Below, piece by piece: positions 12,560-18,451 of a stretch of DNA of 18,451 nt. A model generated the notes under the pieces. That model made no database searches, was not told where the DNA came from, and saw only the letters and a program-made list of their open reading frames with translations. Within the stretch, counting starts at the first letter, position 1, and each line of letters opens with the position of its first letter. Made by a program: the position numbers and the translations under genes. Location: positions 1-18,451 of the forward strand of contig JAZDID010000140.1 in assembly GCA_043805315.1 (NCBI GenBank), written 5' to 3'. The stretch is from JAHJEM01 sp043805315. Its GTDB lineage: Archaea; Nanobdellota; Nanobdellia; Woesearchaeales; JAHJEM01.

Positions 12560-13234
12560 ATGCACGTCATGAAGATGTCAATCCATGGAAACCCGAATGT
12601 CGGGATGTACGGCTATTGCACAGAGAAATACCTTCTCCTCGGCCCAGAAGTCCCTGCACAGTATCATGGCGAGCTGGAAGAGATCTTCAAGCTCAAGATT
12701 GAGAAATTGACCATCGCAGGCACGTCCTTACTCGGTGTTTTCCTCGCAGGAAACAAGCACTGCCTGCTCGTGCCCAACATCGCCTATGACTATGAGATAG
12801 CACGGCTGGAAAAGCTCAAGCTCAACTTCAAGGTGATTGATTCCCGGCTGACCTGCTTTGGCAACAATGTCCTGGTCAATGACCATTTCTGCTTGCTCAA
12901 CCCTGAATTCAGCGACAAAGAAGAAGAATTGCTTGCATCACTGCTCAAGGTCCCTGCAATGCGGAAAACCATCGCAGGCGTGCATACAGTCGCTAGCATC
13001 TGCCTCATGAACAAGAAAGGCCTCTTGCTGCATTATGAAGCCTCAAAAGAAGAGCTGAAACTCGTTGGACAGAAGTTCAAGACTCAGGCAGAGCATGGCT
13101 CAGTCAACCTCGGCAATCCCTATGTCAGATCAGGAATACTTTTAAATGACCACGGCTTTATCATCGGAGAGCTCAGCGGAGGCCCTGAAATAGTCCACGC
13201 AGAAGGAGTATTTGGATTTACAAAGTACAGGTGA
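12560..13234 (+). CDS. eif6: Translation initiation factor 6 (aIF6), ribosome anti-association factor
   Basis: 224 residues, the usual aIF6 length, with the pseudo-fivefold repeats of the family visible: NPNVGMYGYCTEKYLLLGPEV, SLLGVFLAGNKHCLLVPNIA, LTCFGNNVLVNDHFCLLNPEF, VASICLMNKKGLLLHYEAS and RSGILLNDHGFIIGELSGGPE. It binds the large subunit and blocks subunit joining. The frame is open further upstream to 12398, but that stretch lies antisense to the membrane-protein gene and before the TATA element; the ATG at 12560 (MHVMKMSIHG) sits 26 bp after the TATA centre and is chosen, with 12569 and 12575 as alternatives. It heads the aIF6-prefoldin-FtsY cluster; the usual rplX between aIF6 and prefoldin is not found. 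Confidence 0.93.
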   Translation: MHVMKMSIHGNPNVGMYGYCTEKYLLLGPEVPAQYHGELEEIFKLKIEKLTIAGTSLLGVFLAGNKHCLLVPNIAYDYEIARLEKLKLNFKVIDSRLTCFGNNVLVNDHFCLLNPEFSDKEEELLASLLKVPAMRKTIAGVHTVASICLMNKKGLLLHYEASKEELKLVGQKFKTQAEHGSVNLGNPYVRSGILLNDHGFIIGELSGGPEIVHAEGVFGFTKYR

Positions 13235-13236
13235 GG

Positions 13237-13420
13237 TAAGTTATGTTAACTCGCACGGATCATTACGTGTTACAGAATGTGCCCACCCCCCATCATTGAA
13301 CAAGTTCAATGGGGTTTGAGCAAAGCCCAAACCATCCCCCAACCGCCACCCATAGCGGTGAATCAGAATAATTACACCTGGAAAACATGACATTCAGAAC
13401 ATCACAATGAATGTGACTTA
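13237..13420 (+). ncRNA. Structured spacer between aIF6 and prefoldin: candidate cis-regulatory or small RNA
   Basis: As RNA, 13237-13247 can pair with 13410-13420 in 11 consecutive pairs, three of them G-U. Inside are a hairpin with 8-bp arms (CATTGAAC 13294-13301 / GTTCAATG 13304-13311, extendable by C-G pairs), one with GGTTTG (13313-13318) / CAAACC (13328-13333), and one with ACCGC (13342-13346) / GCGGT (13355-13359). The hairpins at 13311-13318 partly compete. The element ends right before the prefoldin SD, so it may control pfdA-ftsY. A closing stem of this length could arise by chance; no known RNA family is recognised. Confidence 0.35.
13243..13299 (+). other. 18-codon ORF with a prefoldin-like SD (possible leader peptide)
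   Basis: ATG at 13243 encodes MLTRTDHYVLQNVPTPHH, then TGA. GGTGAGG (13230-13236) lies 6 nt upstream, and the same GGTGAGG with the same spacing precedes prefoldin (13424-13430). The 11-bp ACAGGTGAGGT is repeated exactly at 13227-13237 and 13421-13431. No similarity to rplX is seen. Confidence 0.25.
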
Positions 13421-13436
13421 ACAGGTGAGGTTTACA

Positions 13437-13835
13437 ATGGACAACAAAAATATGATCGAAGCGCAAATGCTCAACCAGCAGCTCGAGCAGCTGCAGCAAT
13501 ACCTGCAGAACCTTGACACTCAGCTCAATGAGATACAAGCAGTGAAGCAGAGCCTGGAGGATTTCGGGAAACTCAAAGGAGGCGAGGAACTCCTGGTCCC
13601 TTTGACAAACGGCATCTTCTTCCCTGGAAAGATGGTCGACAACACCAAGCTGCTCGTGAATGTCGGAGACAATACTGTGGTGGAAAAGACAGTCCAGGAG
13701 ACCATCCAGCTCATCGGAAAGCAGCAGAGCGAGATGCAGCAGTACCGGCAGGAGGCATTCATCCAGTTCCAGCAGCTCATGGCACACCTCGCGATGCACC
13801 AGATGCAGAAAGAGGCGAAACAGCGCAAGAAATAA
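13437..13835 (+). CDS. pfdA: Prefoldin alpha subunit
   Basis: 132 residues, normal for the alpha subunit. Two long coiled-coil helices (about 1-42, with QQLEQLQQYLQNLDTQLNEI; and about 90-132, rich in Gln/Lys) flank the beta-hairpin core with the family strings GGEELLVPLTNGIFFPGKM and LLVNVGDNTVVEKTV. With the beta subunit it forms a hexamer that hands unfolded proteins to the thermosome. A GTG at 13425 is in frame, but GGTGAGG 6 nt before the ATG at 13437 fixes the start. It is followed 25 nt later by ftsY with a similar SD, an arrangement common in archaea, where prefoldin and the SRP receptor are neighbours. Confidence 0.93.
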   Translation: MDNKNMIEAQMLNQQLEQLQQYLQNLDTQLNEIQAVKQSLEDFGKLKGGEELLVPLTNGIFFPGKMVDNTKLLVNVGDNTVVEKTVQETIQLIGKQQSEMQQYRQEAFIQFQQLMAHLAMHQMQKEAKQRKK

Positions 13836-13860
13836 AAACAGCGAAGAAAACAGGTGACAG

Positions 13861-15711
13861 ATGTTCAAGTTTCTCAAAGAAAAACTGAAGGCCGCGCTCG
13901 GCAAGTTCTCAAAAAAAGTCGAAGAGGAAGTCGAGGTAGAAGAGAAAGAGGTCGAAGTCAGGGAAGAGCGCAGGCCCATCGTGAAAAAGCCAGCTGAGAA
14001 AAAGCCAGAGCTGACGAGAAAGCCTGAGCCAGCACAAAGGCCTGAAAAAAGGCCAGAGCCAGCAAAAAGAGCAGAAAAAGAAAAAGAGCTTGAGAAAAAA
14101 ACCCTGCCAGAAAAAAAACCCGAGCAAAAAGCTGTTGAAAAACCAAAGGCAGTTGAAGAGAAGCCTCTGAAACAGAAACCGGAAAAAGCAAAGAAACCCA
14201 TTCTCGAGAAAAAACCAATCGAAGAAGATATTGAGAAAGAGATTGAGGAAGAAATCAAGGAAGAGGAAGAAGAGGCAGAAGCTGCAGAGGAGAAGCTTGA
14301 GAAGCTCAAAAAAGAGATCGAAGAAGAAGAGCACCTGGTGGAAGAAGAAGAGGAAGATGAAAAGCAGATCGAGGCAGGCGCCAAAGGAGAGCTGAAAAAA
14401 GGCTATGACATCTGGTATGGCAAAGAAGAGGAAAAGAAAGGATTCTTCAAGCGGCTGTTCACCAGGAAAAAAGAGGAAGAAAAGAGAAAGAGAGCAGAGG
14501 AAGAGGACAAGAAGAAGAAAGAGCCCTTCATCCTCAAAGAGATTCCTGAAGAGGAAACGATCAGGAAGGAAAAGCCTGCAGTATTCCATGTCGAGGTCAG
14601 GAAGCCTGAAGAAAAAAAGCCAGAGAGAAAACCAGAGCCTGCAAAGCCAGAGCGCGCAGAAGAGGAATCTGCAGAGGCGGAGCAAGAAGTCGAGGAGGCT
14701 GAAGAGCGGGTCGAGAAAAGAAAAAAACAGGCAGAAGCCCTGGAACAAGAAGACGCGCAGGAGCTGGAAGAAGAGGTAAAAGAGGAAGAGCAGGAAAAAG
14801 AAAAAGCGCAAGAAGAAATTGCAGAAGAGGAAAGGCCATCATTCTTCAAGAAGATCACTGAGCGGTTCACCAAGTTCTCGCTTTCAGAGGAGAAGTTCGA
14901 AGAGATATTCTGGGAGCTCGAAGTCGTGCTCATGGAGAACAATGTCGCAGTCGAGGTCATCCAGAAAATCAAAGATGACCTGAAAGAAGAGCTGACACAG
15001 AACAAGATCTCCAGGAAAAACGTCGAGGACACGGTCATCGACACCCTGAAACACTCCATCGAGGACCTGTTCAAAGTCGAGAAGATCGACCTCATCAAGG
15101 AGGCACGGAAGAAAAAGCCGTACATCATCGCGTTCATCGGCGTGAACGGCTCTGGCAAGACAACCACCTTGGCAAAGGTGGCAAAGCTCTTCCTGGACAA
15201 CAAGATGACGCCGGTCATAGCGGCATCTGACACATTCCGGGCAGCAGCGATCCAGCAGCTCGAAGAGCATGCTGACAGACTTGGGGTGAAGCTCATCAAG
15301 CAGGACTACAAGGCAGACCCTGCGGCAGTCGCGTTCGACGCCATCGAGCACGCCAAGGCGAAAAAGCTGGACGTTGTCCTCATCGACACCGCAGGACGGC
15401 TGCACTCAAATGACAATCTCATGAACGAGCTCAAGAAGCTCATCCGCGTGAACAAGCCAGACCTCAAGATATTCGTCGGCGAATCCATCACCGGCAATGA
15501 CTGCGTAGAGCAGTGCAAGCTCTTCGACGAGGCAGTGGGCATTGACGCGATCATTCTTGCCAAGGCAGATGTTGACGAGAAAGGCGGAGCAGCAGTCTCA
15601 GTCTCGTATGTCACCGGAAAGCCGATCATCTACATGGGCGTTGGCCAGAAGTACGAAGACCTGAAGAAGTTCGAGCCGGAGATTGTGCTGGAGAACCTGG
15701 GATTGGATTAA
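13861..15711 (+). CDS. ftsY: Signal recognition particle receptor FtsY with a very long charged linker
   Basis: 616 residues; archaeal FtsY is usually about 300-400. The C-terminal NG domain (about 327-616) is intact: N-domain helices, P-loop GVNGSGKTTT (427-436), DTFRAAAIQQL, DTAGR (509-513), AKAD (567-570; usual TKxD with Thr changed to Ala) and DEKGGA. It is the GTPase that docks SRP-ribosome complexes at the membrane. The first 20 residues (MFKFLKEKLKAALGKF) form an amphipathic helix. Residues 20-325 are a linker: a Lys-Pro-Glu-rich part (38-118), then Glu/Lys coiled coil, with two short amphipathic islands, GFFKRLF (194-200) and SFFKKITERF (326-335). SD AGGTGA lies 4-9 nt before the ATG. 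The purine bias from GAA/AAG codons produces long false ORFs opposite. Confidence 0.96.
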   Translation: MFKFLKEKLKAALGKFSKKVEEEVEVEEKEVEVREERRPIVKKPAEKKPELTRKPEPAQRPEKRPEPAKRAEKEKELEKKTLPEKKPEQKAVEKPKAVEEKPLKQKPEKAKKPILEKKPIEEDIEKEIEEEIKEEEEEAEAAEEKLEKLKKEIEEEEHLVEEEEEDEKQIEAGAKGELKKGYDIWYGKEEEKKGFFKRLFTRKKEEEKRKRAEEEDKKKKEPFILKEIPEEETIRKEKPAVFHVEVRKPEEKKPERKPEPAKPERAEEESAEAEQEVEEAEERVEKRKKQAEALEQEDAQELEEEVKEEEQEKEKAQEEIAEEERPSFFKKITERFTKFSLSEEKFEEIFWELEVVLMENNVAVEVIQKIKDDLKEELTQNKISRKNVEDTVIDTLKHSIEDLFKVEKIDLIKEARKKKPYIIAFIGVNGSGKTTTLAKVAKLFLDNKMTPVIAASDTFRAAAIQQLEEHADRLGVKLIKQDYKADPAAVAFDAIEHAKAKKLDVVLIDTAGRLHSNDNLMNELKKLIRVNKPDLKIFVGESITGNDCVEQCKLFDEAVGIDAIILAKADVDEKGGAAVSVSYVTGKPIIYMGVGQKYEDLKKFEPEIVLENLGLD

Positions 15712-15718
15712 GAGCCAT

Positions 15719-16270
15719 CTATGTTCTCACAAACTCAAAGAGGTAATCCTGTGCAATGATCCTTTCCGCAAGCACGAGAGGAAGGGCTTTCAATGCAAGA
15801 ACAGGATCATGGTCTTTCCTATCTTTTATGAAGACGATGCCTGCAAGATCGCCTTCCCTTTCGAAACAGAAAACCTGCGAGAGAGAAGATTTGTCGCCCA
15901 AGACATAGGCATGGGTCACTCCTAGCTCTTCCAAAGGCGTGTATTCTTCCTTGGAGAGTATCCTTGGCTTGGTCAGTTTTGTGCAAGGGACTATGATTCC
16001 GTCTTCCCTATATTCCTCTGCCATGGTAAGGCCTGAGATTTCTCTATTATTTCTCATCACAGAGATGATGGCATCTTCAGTATAGAGCTGGATCTTTGCG
16101 AGTTCTCGATGCGTTCTTGGATTGACGGCGTCTTCGAGGGTTATGGCTCTCATGCCCTGTCGGACATAGAAATCTGTATAGAGCATGGCCAGACATTCGG
16201 GGGTTTGGCCCATATGGAACAGGTAGGTCCTTTTCTCCTCCTTTTTCGTCCTTATGATGTATTGTGTCAT
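15719..16270 (-). CDS. Uncharacterised protein coupled to the vWA gene
   Basis: 183 residues from ATG 16270, which lies 1 nt after the vWA stop (TAA-C-ATG); longer in-frame starts up to 16363 would overlap the vWA gene by about 90 nt and are less likely. I do not recognise the family. The protein looks like a cytosolic alpha/beta protein: MTQYIIRTKKEEKRTYLFHMG, a helix-rich stretch with AMLYTDFYVRQGMR, and a C-terminal half with VTHAYVLGDKSSLSQVFCFEREGDLAGIVFIKD. There are no TM segments and only two Cys. Tight coupling to the vWA protein and the AAA+ gene suggests it is a third component or client of that pair. Its stop is 7 bp from the convergent ftsY stop. Confidence 0.75.
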   Translation of the reverse strand: MTQYIIRTKKEEKRTYLFHMGQTPECLAMLYTDFYVRQGMRAITLEDAVNPRTHRELAKIQLYTEDAIISVMRNNREISGLTMAEEYREDGIIVPCTKLTKPRILSKEEYTPLEELGVTHAYVLGDKSSLSQVFCFEREGDLAGIVFIKDRKDHDPVLALKALPLVLAERIIAQDYLFEFVRT

Positions 16271-16271
16271 G

Positions 16272-18092
16272 TTATCGTGCGATCCCGTAGGTTTTGAACA
16301 ATCGGAACATCTCTCCGGGAAGCTCATGGAGTCTCTCTCTTTCGACAATGGAATAATGCTCATGTCCGATGTCGGCGGTCAATGCCTGTGCAGATTTTTC
16401 AAATTTCTTCCCGATGATGATCAGGAAAGGATACATCTTCTGTTCGAACATCTCGTTCATGGCCTTTCTGGCATCGTCCATGTTCTGTGATTCTCCGTCG
16501 GTGATGATGGTGATACCTTTGGGTTGCTCTTGTTGTTTCGAGAGCAGGCTGCCGACCACTCGTAAGCTCGGGCCAAGAATCGTCCCGCTGCTTTCTCGCC
16601 TCACGGTAAGGATCTTGTTTGCAGTGGGCGGGCCGTATCTCTCAGGGAAGTCCTTGATGATGTACACTTCCTCTGAAAATGCGAAGAGCCCGAACGGATA
16701 ATCAGTAACGCCAAGGGATTCTCCGTGAATCAGCAATCCTGCCTTTATCTGTCTGATGATATTGTATTCACCAGGATCTGTTGAACCGCTGATGTCTGCC
16801 AATACTGCCCAGGCTGGCTTCTGCTTATTCTGCACCTGGCTCATGAAAAATTTTTCATGGCCGGCGATGCCGGTCACCCTTCTCTCCAGGTCAGTTTGGA
16901 GATAGTCATCATATTCCAGGTTCTGGCCTTCATAATCCCTGCGATCGCCATAGTTTTTCAGGATCAGGTGCCGAAATATTCTCTTCATGCTCTCGATCTC
17001 GCCCGTATATCCCTCCTTAAGGAGTGTTTCTTCAGTTTTGGCTTCCTCACTGGGCCGGTATTGCACGACATAGATTTCTATGTTGTGTCTTTTTCGTGCA
17101 GTATCGTATATGTTATTCCTGTCTTCCTTCCCAGAACCATCAGTTCCATTTTTCTCAGAACGATCTTCTCCCTTTTTTCCAGAGCCATCCTTGTTCTTGT
17201 CTCTGTTCTTATGTAGGTCATTCTCTCCAGGCTGTTCATCCTTTGGCTTGTCGTCTTCATCAGACAGCCCCCCTGGCTTCTTCTCGTCCTTGTCTCTTCC
17301 TTCCCTGGGCTTTGCCTGCCCGCCATATCCCTGTTGGGGCGTGCCGGGTGTTTGGGAATGGTTCCCTGTCCCGAAAAGAGGAGGGAGCTTTGAAATCGGA
17401 GGTGTGATGTCAAAATGCTCCTTGAATTTCTGATAGATCTGCCTCACGACTTCCCTGTCCTCGAAGATGGTACGGGCAGTTTGGGTGATGGCGACAATCT
17501 CTTCGAGCAGCTTTCTGTTCTTTTCTAAGACAGGCTCTACAGTGTTTCCGAGAAGTGCCTGTTGGAGATATTGCTCCCTGAATGCATCCAATTCGCTCAT
17601 GGCTTTGATGCTTGGCCTGAAGTAACTGGCTACGGGAACATAAGTTTCCTGATGCAATCTCTCGACGCCAGGGAGCTCTTGCCTCCTGCCTGCATCGATC
17701 CTCCTGTCCTTCACGATGTTGTCTATCCATGCTGCGAGCGCTGGGTTCTCCGTCAAGTCTGCATAATTCCTCCGGAGGAATTCCATGACCAGATTGGGCT
17801 CTTCCTCCGGCATGCCTTCCAGCCCCGGACTGAAATACTCCTCGTATTCCCTGATGTGGGATGCCTCATGGTCAGCATAGTTTCCCATGCATAGCTCATT
17901 CTCCCTATCTGAGCGGAAGTGGGATTCGCCTCTGGGAAGGAATATCCTGCTGCCGTCTGTGGCCGGGCCTGACATTCCTTTGGAAGAAGAACCAGCCTGG
18001 ACTACAATCTTGTGCCGCTCTGCGCTTTTCTCGCCGAGCCTGAACTCGACAATCCTTTCCAGCTTTCCCAAGATCTTCCGCGTATGGATCAT
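16272..18092 (-). CDS. vWA-domain protein with HExxH motif, NorD/CobT-like
   Basis: 606 residues. N-terminal part (1-235): DHEASH at 74-79 is a HExxH zinc-peptidase-like motif, followed at 124-133 by DNIVKDRRID, matching the N-x-x-E/K-D-x-R-I-E element that follows HExxH in NorD and CobT. Residues 240-330 are a low-complexity charged linker rich in Lys, Asp, Glu and Gly. The C-terminal vWA domain (about 425-606) has the complete MIDAS: DISGS (433-437), Thr in SSGT (504), TDGES (531-535). Such proteins work with a MoxR/CbbQ/NorQ AAA+ ATPase to remodel or insert metal into target enzymes; the C-terminus of such an ATPase lies 36 bp upstream, in the same direction. No nitric-oxide reductase, cobaltochelatase or Rubisco is in the window, so the client is unknown. 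Confidence 0.85.
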   Translation of the reverse strand: MIHTRKILGKLERIVEFRLGEKSAERHKIVVQAGSSSKGMSGPATDGSRIFLPRGESHFRSDRENELCMGNYADHEASHIREYEEYFSPGLEGMPEEEPNLVMEFLRRNYADLTENPALAAWIDNIVKDRRIDAGRRQELPGVERLHQETYVPVASYFRPSIKAMSELDAFREQYLQQALLGNTVEPVLEKNRKLLEEIVAITQTARTIFEDREVVRQIYQKFKEHFDITPPISKLPPLFGTGNHSQTPGTPQQGYGGQAKPREGRDKDEKKPGGLSDEDDKPKDEQPGENDLHKNRDKNKDGSGKKGEDRSEKNGTDGSGKEDRNNIYDTARKRHNIEIYVVQYRPSEEAKTEETLLKEGYTGEIESMKRIFRHLILKNYGDRRDYEGQNLEYDDYLQTDLERRVTGIAGHEKFFMSQVQNKQKPAWAVLADISGSTDPGEYNIIRQIKAGLLIHGESLGVTDYPFGLFAFSEEVYIIKDFPERYGPPTANKILTVRRESSGTILGPSLRVVGSLLSKQQEQPKGITIITDGESQNMDDARKAMNEMFEQKMYPFLIIIGKKFEKSAQALTADIGHEHYSIVERERLHELPGEMFRLFKTYGIAR

Positions 18093-18128
18093 TGGCCTGT
18101 TCCGTGCTTGACCTGAGACATCTTAGGA

Positions 18129-18451
18129 TCAGACATACTTGTCCACGATGCCCATCAATGCGCCGTAGAGCTTGCCGTCCCTTTTCTCAATGTTGTTCTC
18201 ATAAGTCGTGAGAGGATTGACCATATTATCTTCGAACAATGCCCTGAGCGGAATATCTGTGCCCATATGTATCCTCTGCGCCAACTCAACCGCTCCCTTC
18301 AAGCCAAGGTCCTTTGAAAACTTCCGCGCCTCTATCCGCATCTCGATCAGGGCATCGGTGATGAGCTCTGCTGTCGCATAGTCGAGCCCTGGTGCCCGTG
18401 CCTGTATGATGTCGATGGTATTCTCTCTTGAAGGATAGCCGATCTTGATCT
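18129..18451 (-). CDS. CbbQ/NorQ-like AAA+ ATPase, C-terminal part (runs off right edge)
   Basis: The frame is open from the right edge to TGA at 18129, about 106 residues; the Walker motifs lie outside. It begins IKIGYPSRENTIDIIQARAPG and continues DYATAELITDALIEMRIEAR, then GLKGAVELAQRIHMGTDIPLRALFED and NPLTTYENNIE. This follows the lid domain of CbbQ/NirQ/NorQ ATPases: IGYPS..E..I, helix with R, sensor-2 region, then LI..G.....A.....v..PLT. The usual STR in the sensor-2 region reads LKGAVE, so the Arg finger is not clear. It is the natural partner of the vWA/HExxH protein 36 bp downstream. Assignment depends on the missing N-terminal two thirds. Confidence 0.7.
   Translation of the reverse strand, partial: IKIGYPSRENTIDIIQARAPGLDYATAELITDALIEMRIEARKFSKDLGLKGAVELAQRIHMGTDIPLRALFEDNMVNPLTTYENNIEKRDGKLYGALMGIVDKYV

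Noticed and set aside
13293..14811. Long minus-strand ORFs opposite ftsY (and another at 14403-15299)
   Set aside because: They encode Phe/Leu/Ser-only strings produced by reading GAA/AAG/GAG codons of the charged FtsY linker backwards; no domain or start signal.
1..18451. tRNA, rRNA or CRISPR array
   Set aside because: No T-loop-like GGTTCRAATCC context outside coding regions, no rRNA-like blocks and no regularly spaced long repeats were found by eye.

Overview
The window reads as archaeal chromosome. It carries archaeal/eukaryotic-type information genes (aIF6, prefoldin alpha, an SRP-receptor FtsY with an archaeal-type NG domain, a 33-codon eL41-like ribosomal protein). First genes of transcription units have a TATA box about 22-30 nt before the start codon (leaderless or nearly so), while internal genes use Shine-Dalgarno (SD) sequences such as GGAGG or GGTGA. 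Small genes, tight packing and many family-less proteins suggest a DPANN-type lineage (for example Woesearchaeota-like); that placement is a guess. No rRNA, tRNA, CRISPR array or insertion sequence was seen.

Left part (1-5430). A secreted NosD-like beta-helix protein (minus, runs off the left edge) and a small membrane-anchored protein with a DxNGDxxxD motif. The latter is divergent from a TrmB-type regulator over a shared near-palindromic TATA region. Next is a minus-strand MNT/HEPN toxin-antitoxin pair in which the nucleotidyltransferase carries a winged-helix domain; its promoter has two 17-bp palindromes exactly 21 bp apart. A phosphofructokinase with PPi-type active-site residues follows, with a hairpin plus U8 in its leader.

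Middle (5432-10361). A copper island, all on the minus strand. In transcription order: CopZ-like chaperone, an HMA domain fused to a Met/Gly-rich multi-pass membrane domain, a CupA-like membrane-anchored cupredoxin with a Cys-rich tail, the Cu+ ATPase CopA, and a two-TM membrane-anchored winged-helix protein. The chaperone promoter has three TTGCATG repeats between TATA and start. Together the genes look like a chaperone-membrane-lumen copper handling and export pathway. A 330-bp gene-poor stretch with an unassigned TATA box precedes a Nudix gene.

Right part (10362-18451). Nudix hydrolase; eL41; an unknown acidic protein; a membrane protein with an S2P-like motif lacking the Glu; then the archaeal cluster aIF6 - (structured 190-nt spacer where rplX often sits) - prefoldin alpha - FtsY. 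The FtsY has a linker of about 300 charged residues with three short amphipathic segments. Convergent to it is a minus-strand unit: the C-terminus of a CbbQ/NorQ-like AAA+ ATPase (right edge), a NorD/CobT-like vWA protein with HExxH, and a small unknown protein starting 1 nt after its stop.

Most likely new biology: the HMA-Met/Gly membrane protein in the copper island, the self-operator architecture of the MNT/HEPN pair, the structured spacer before prefoldin, and the FtsY linker.
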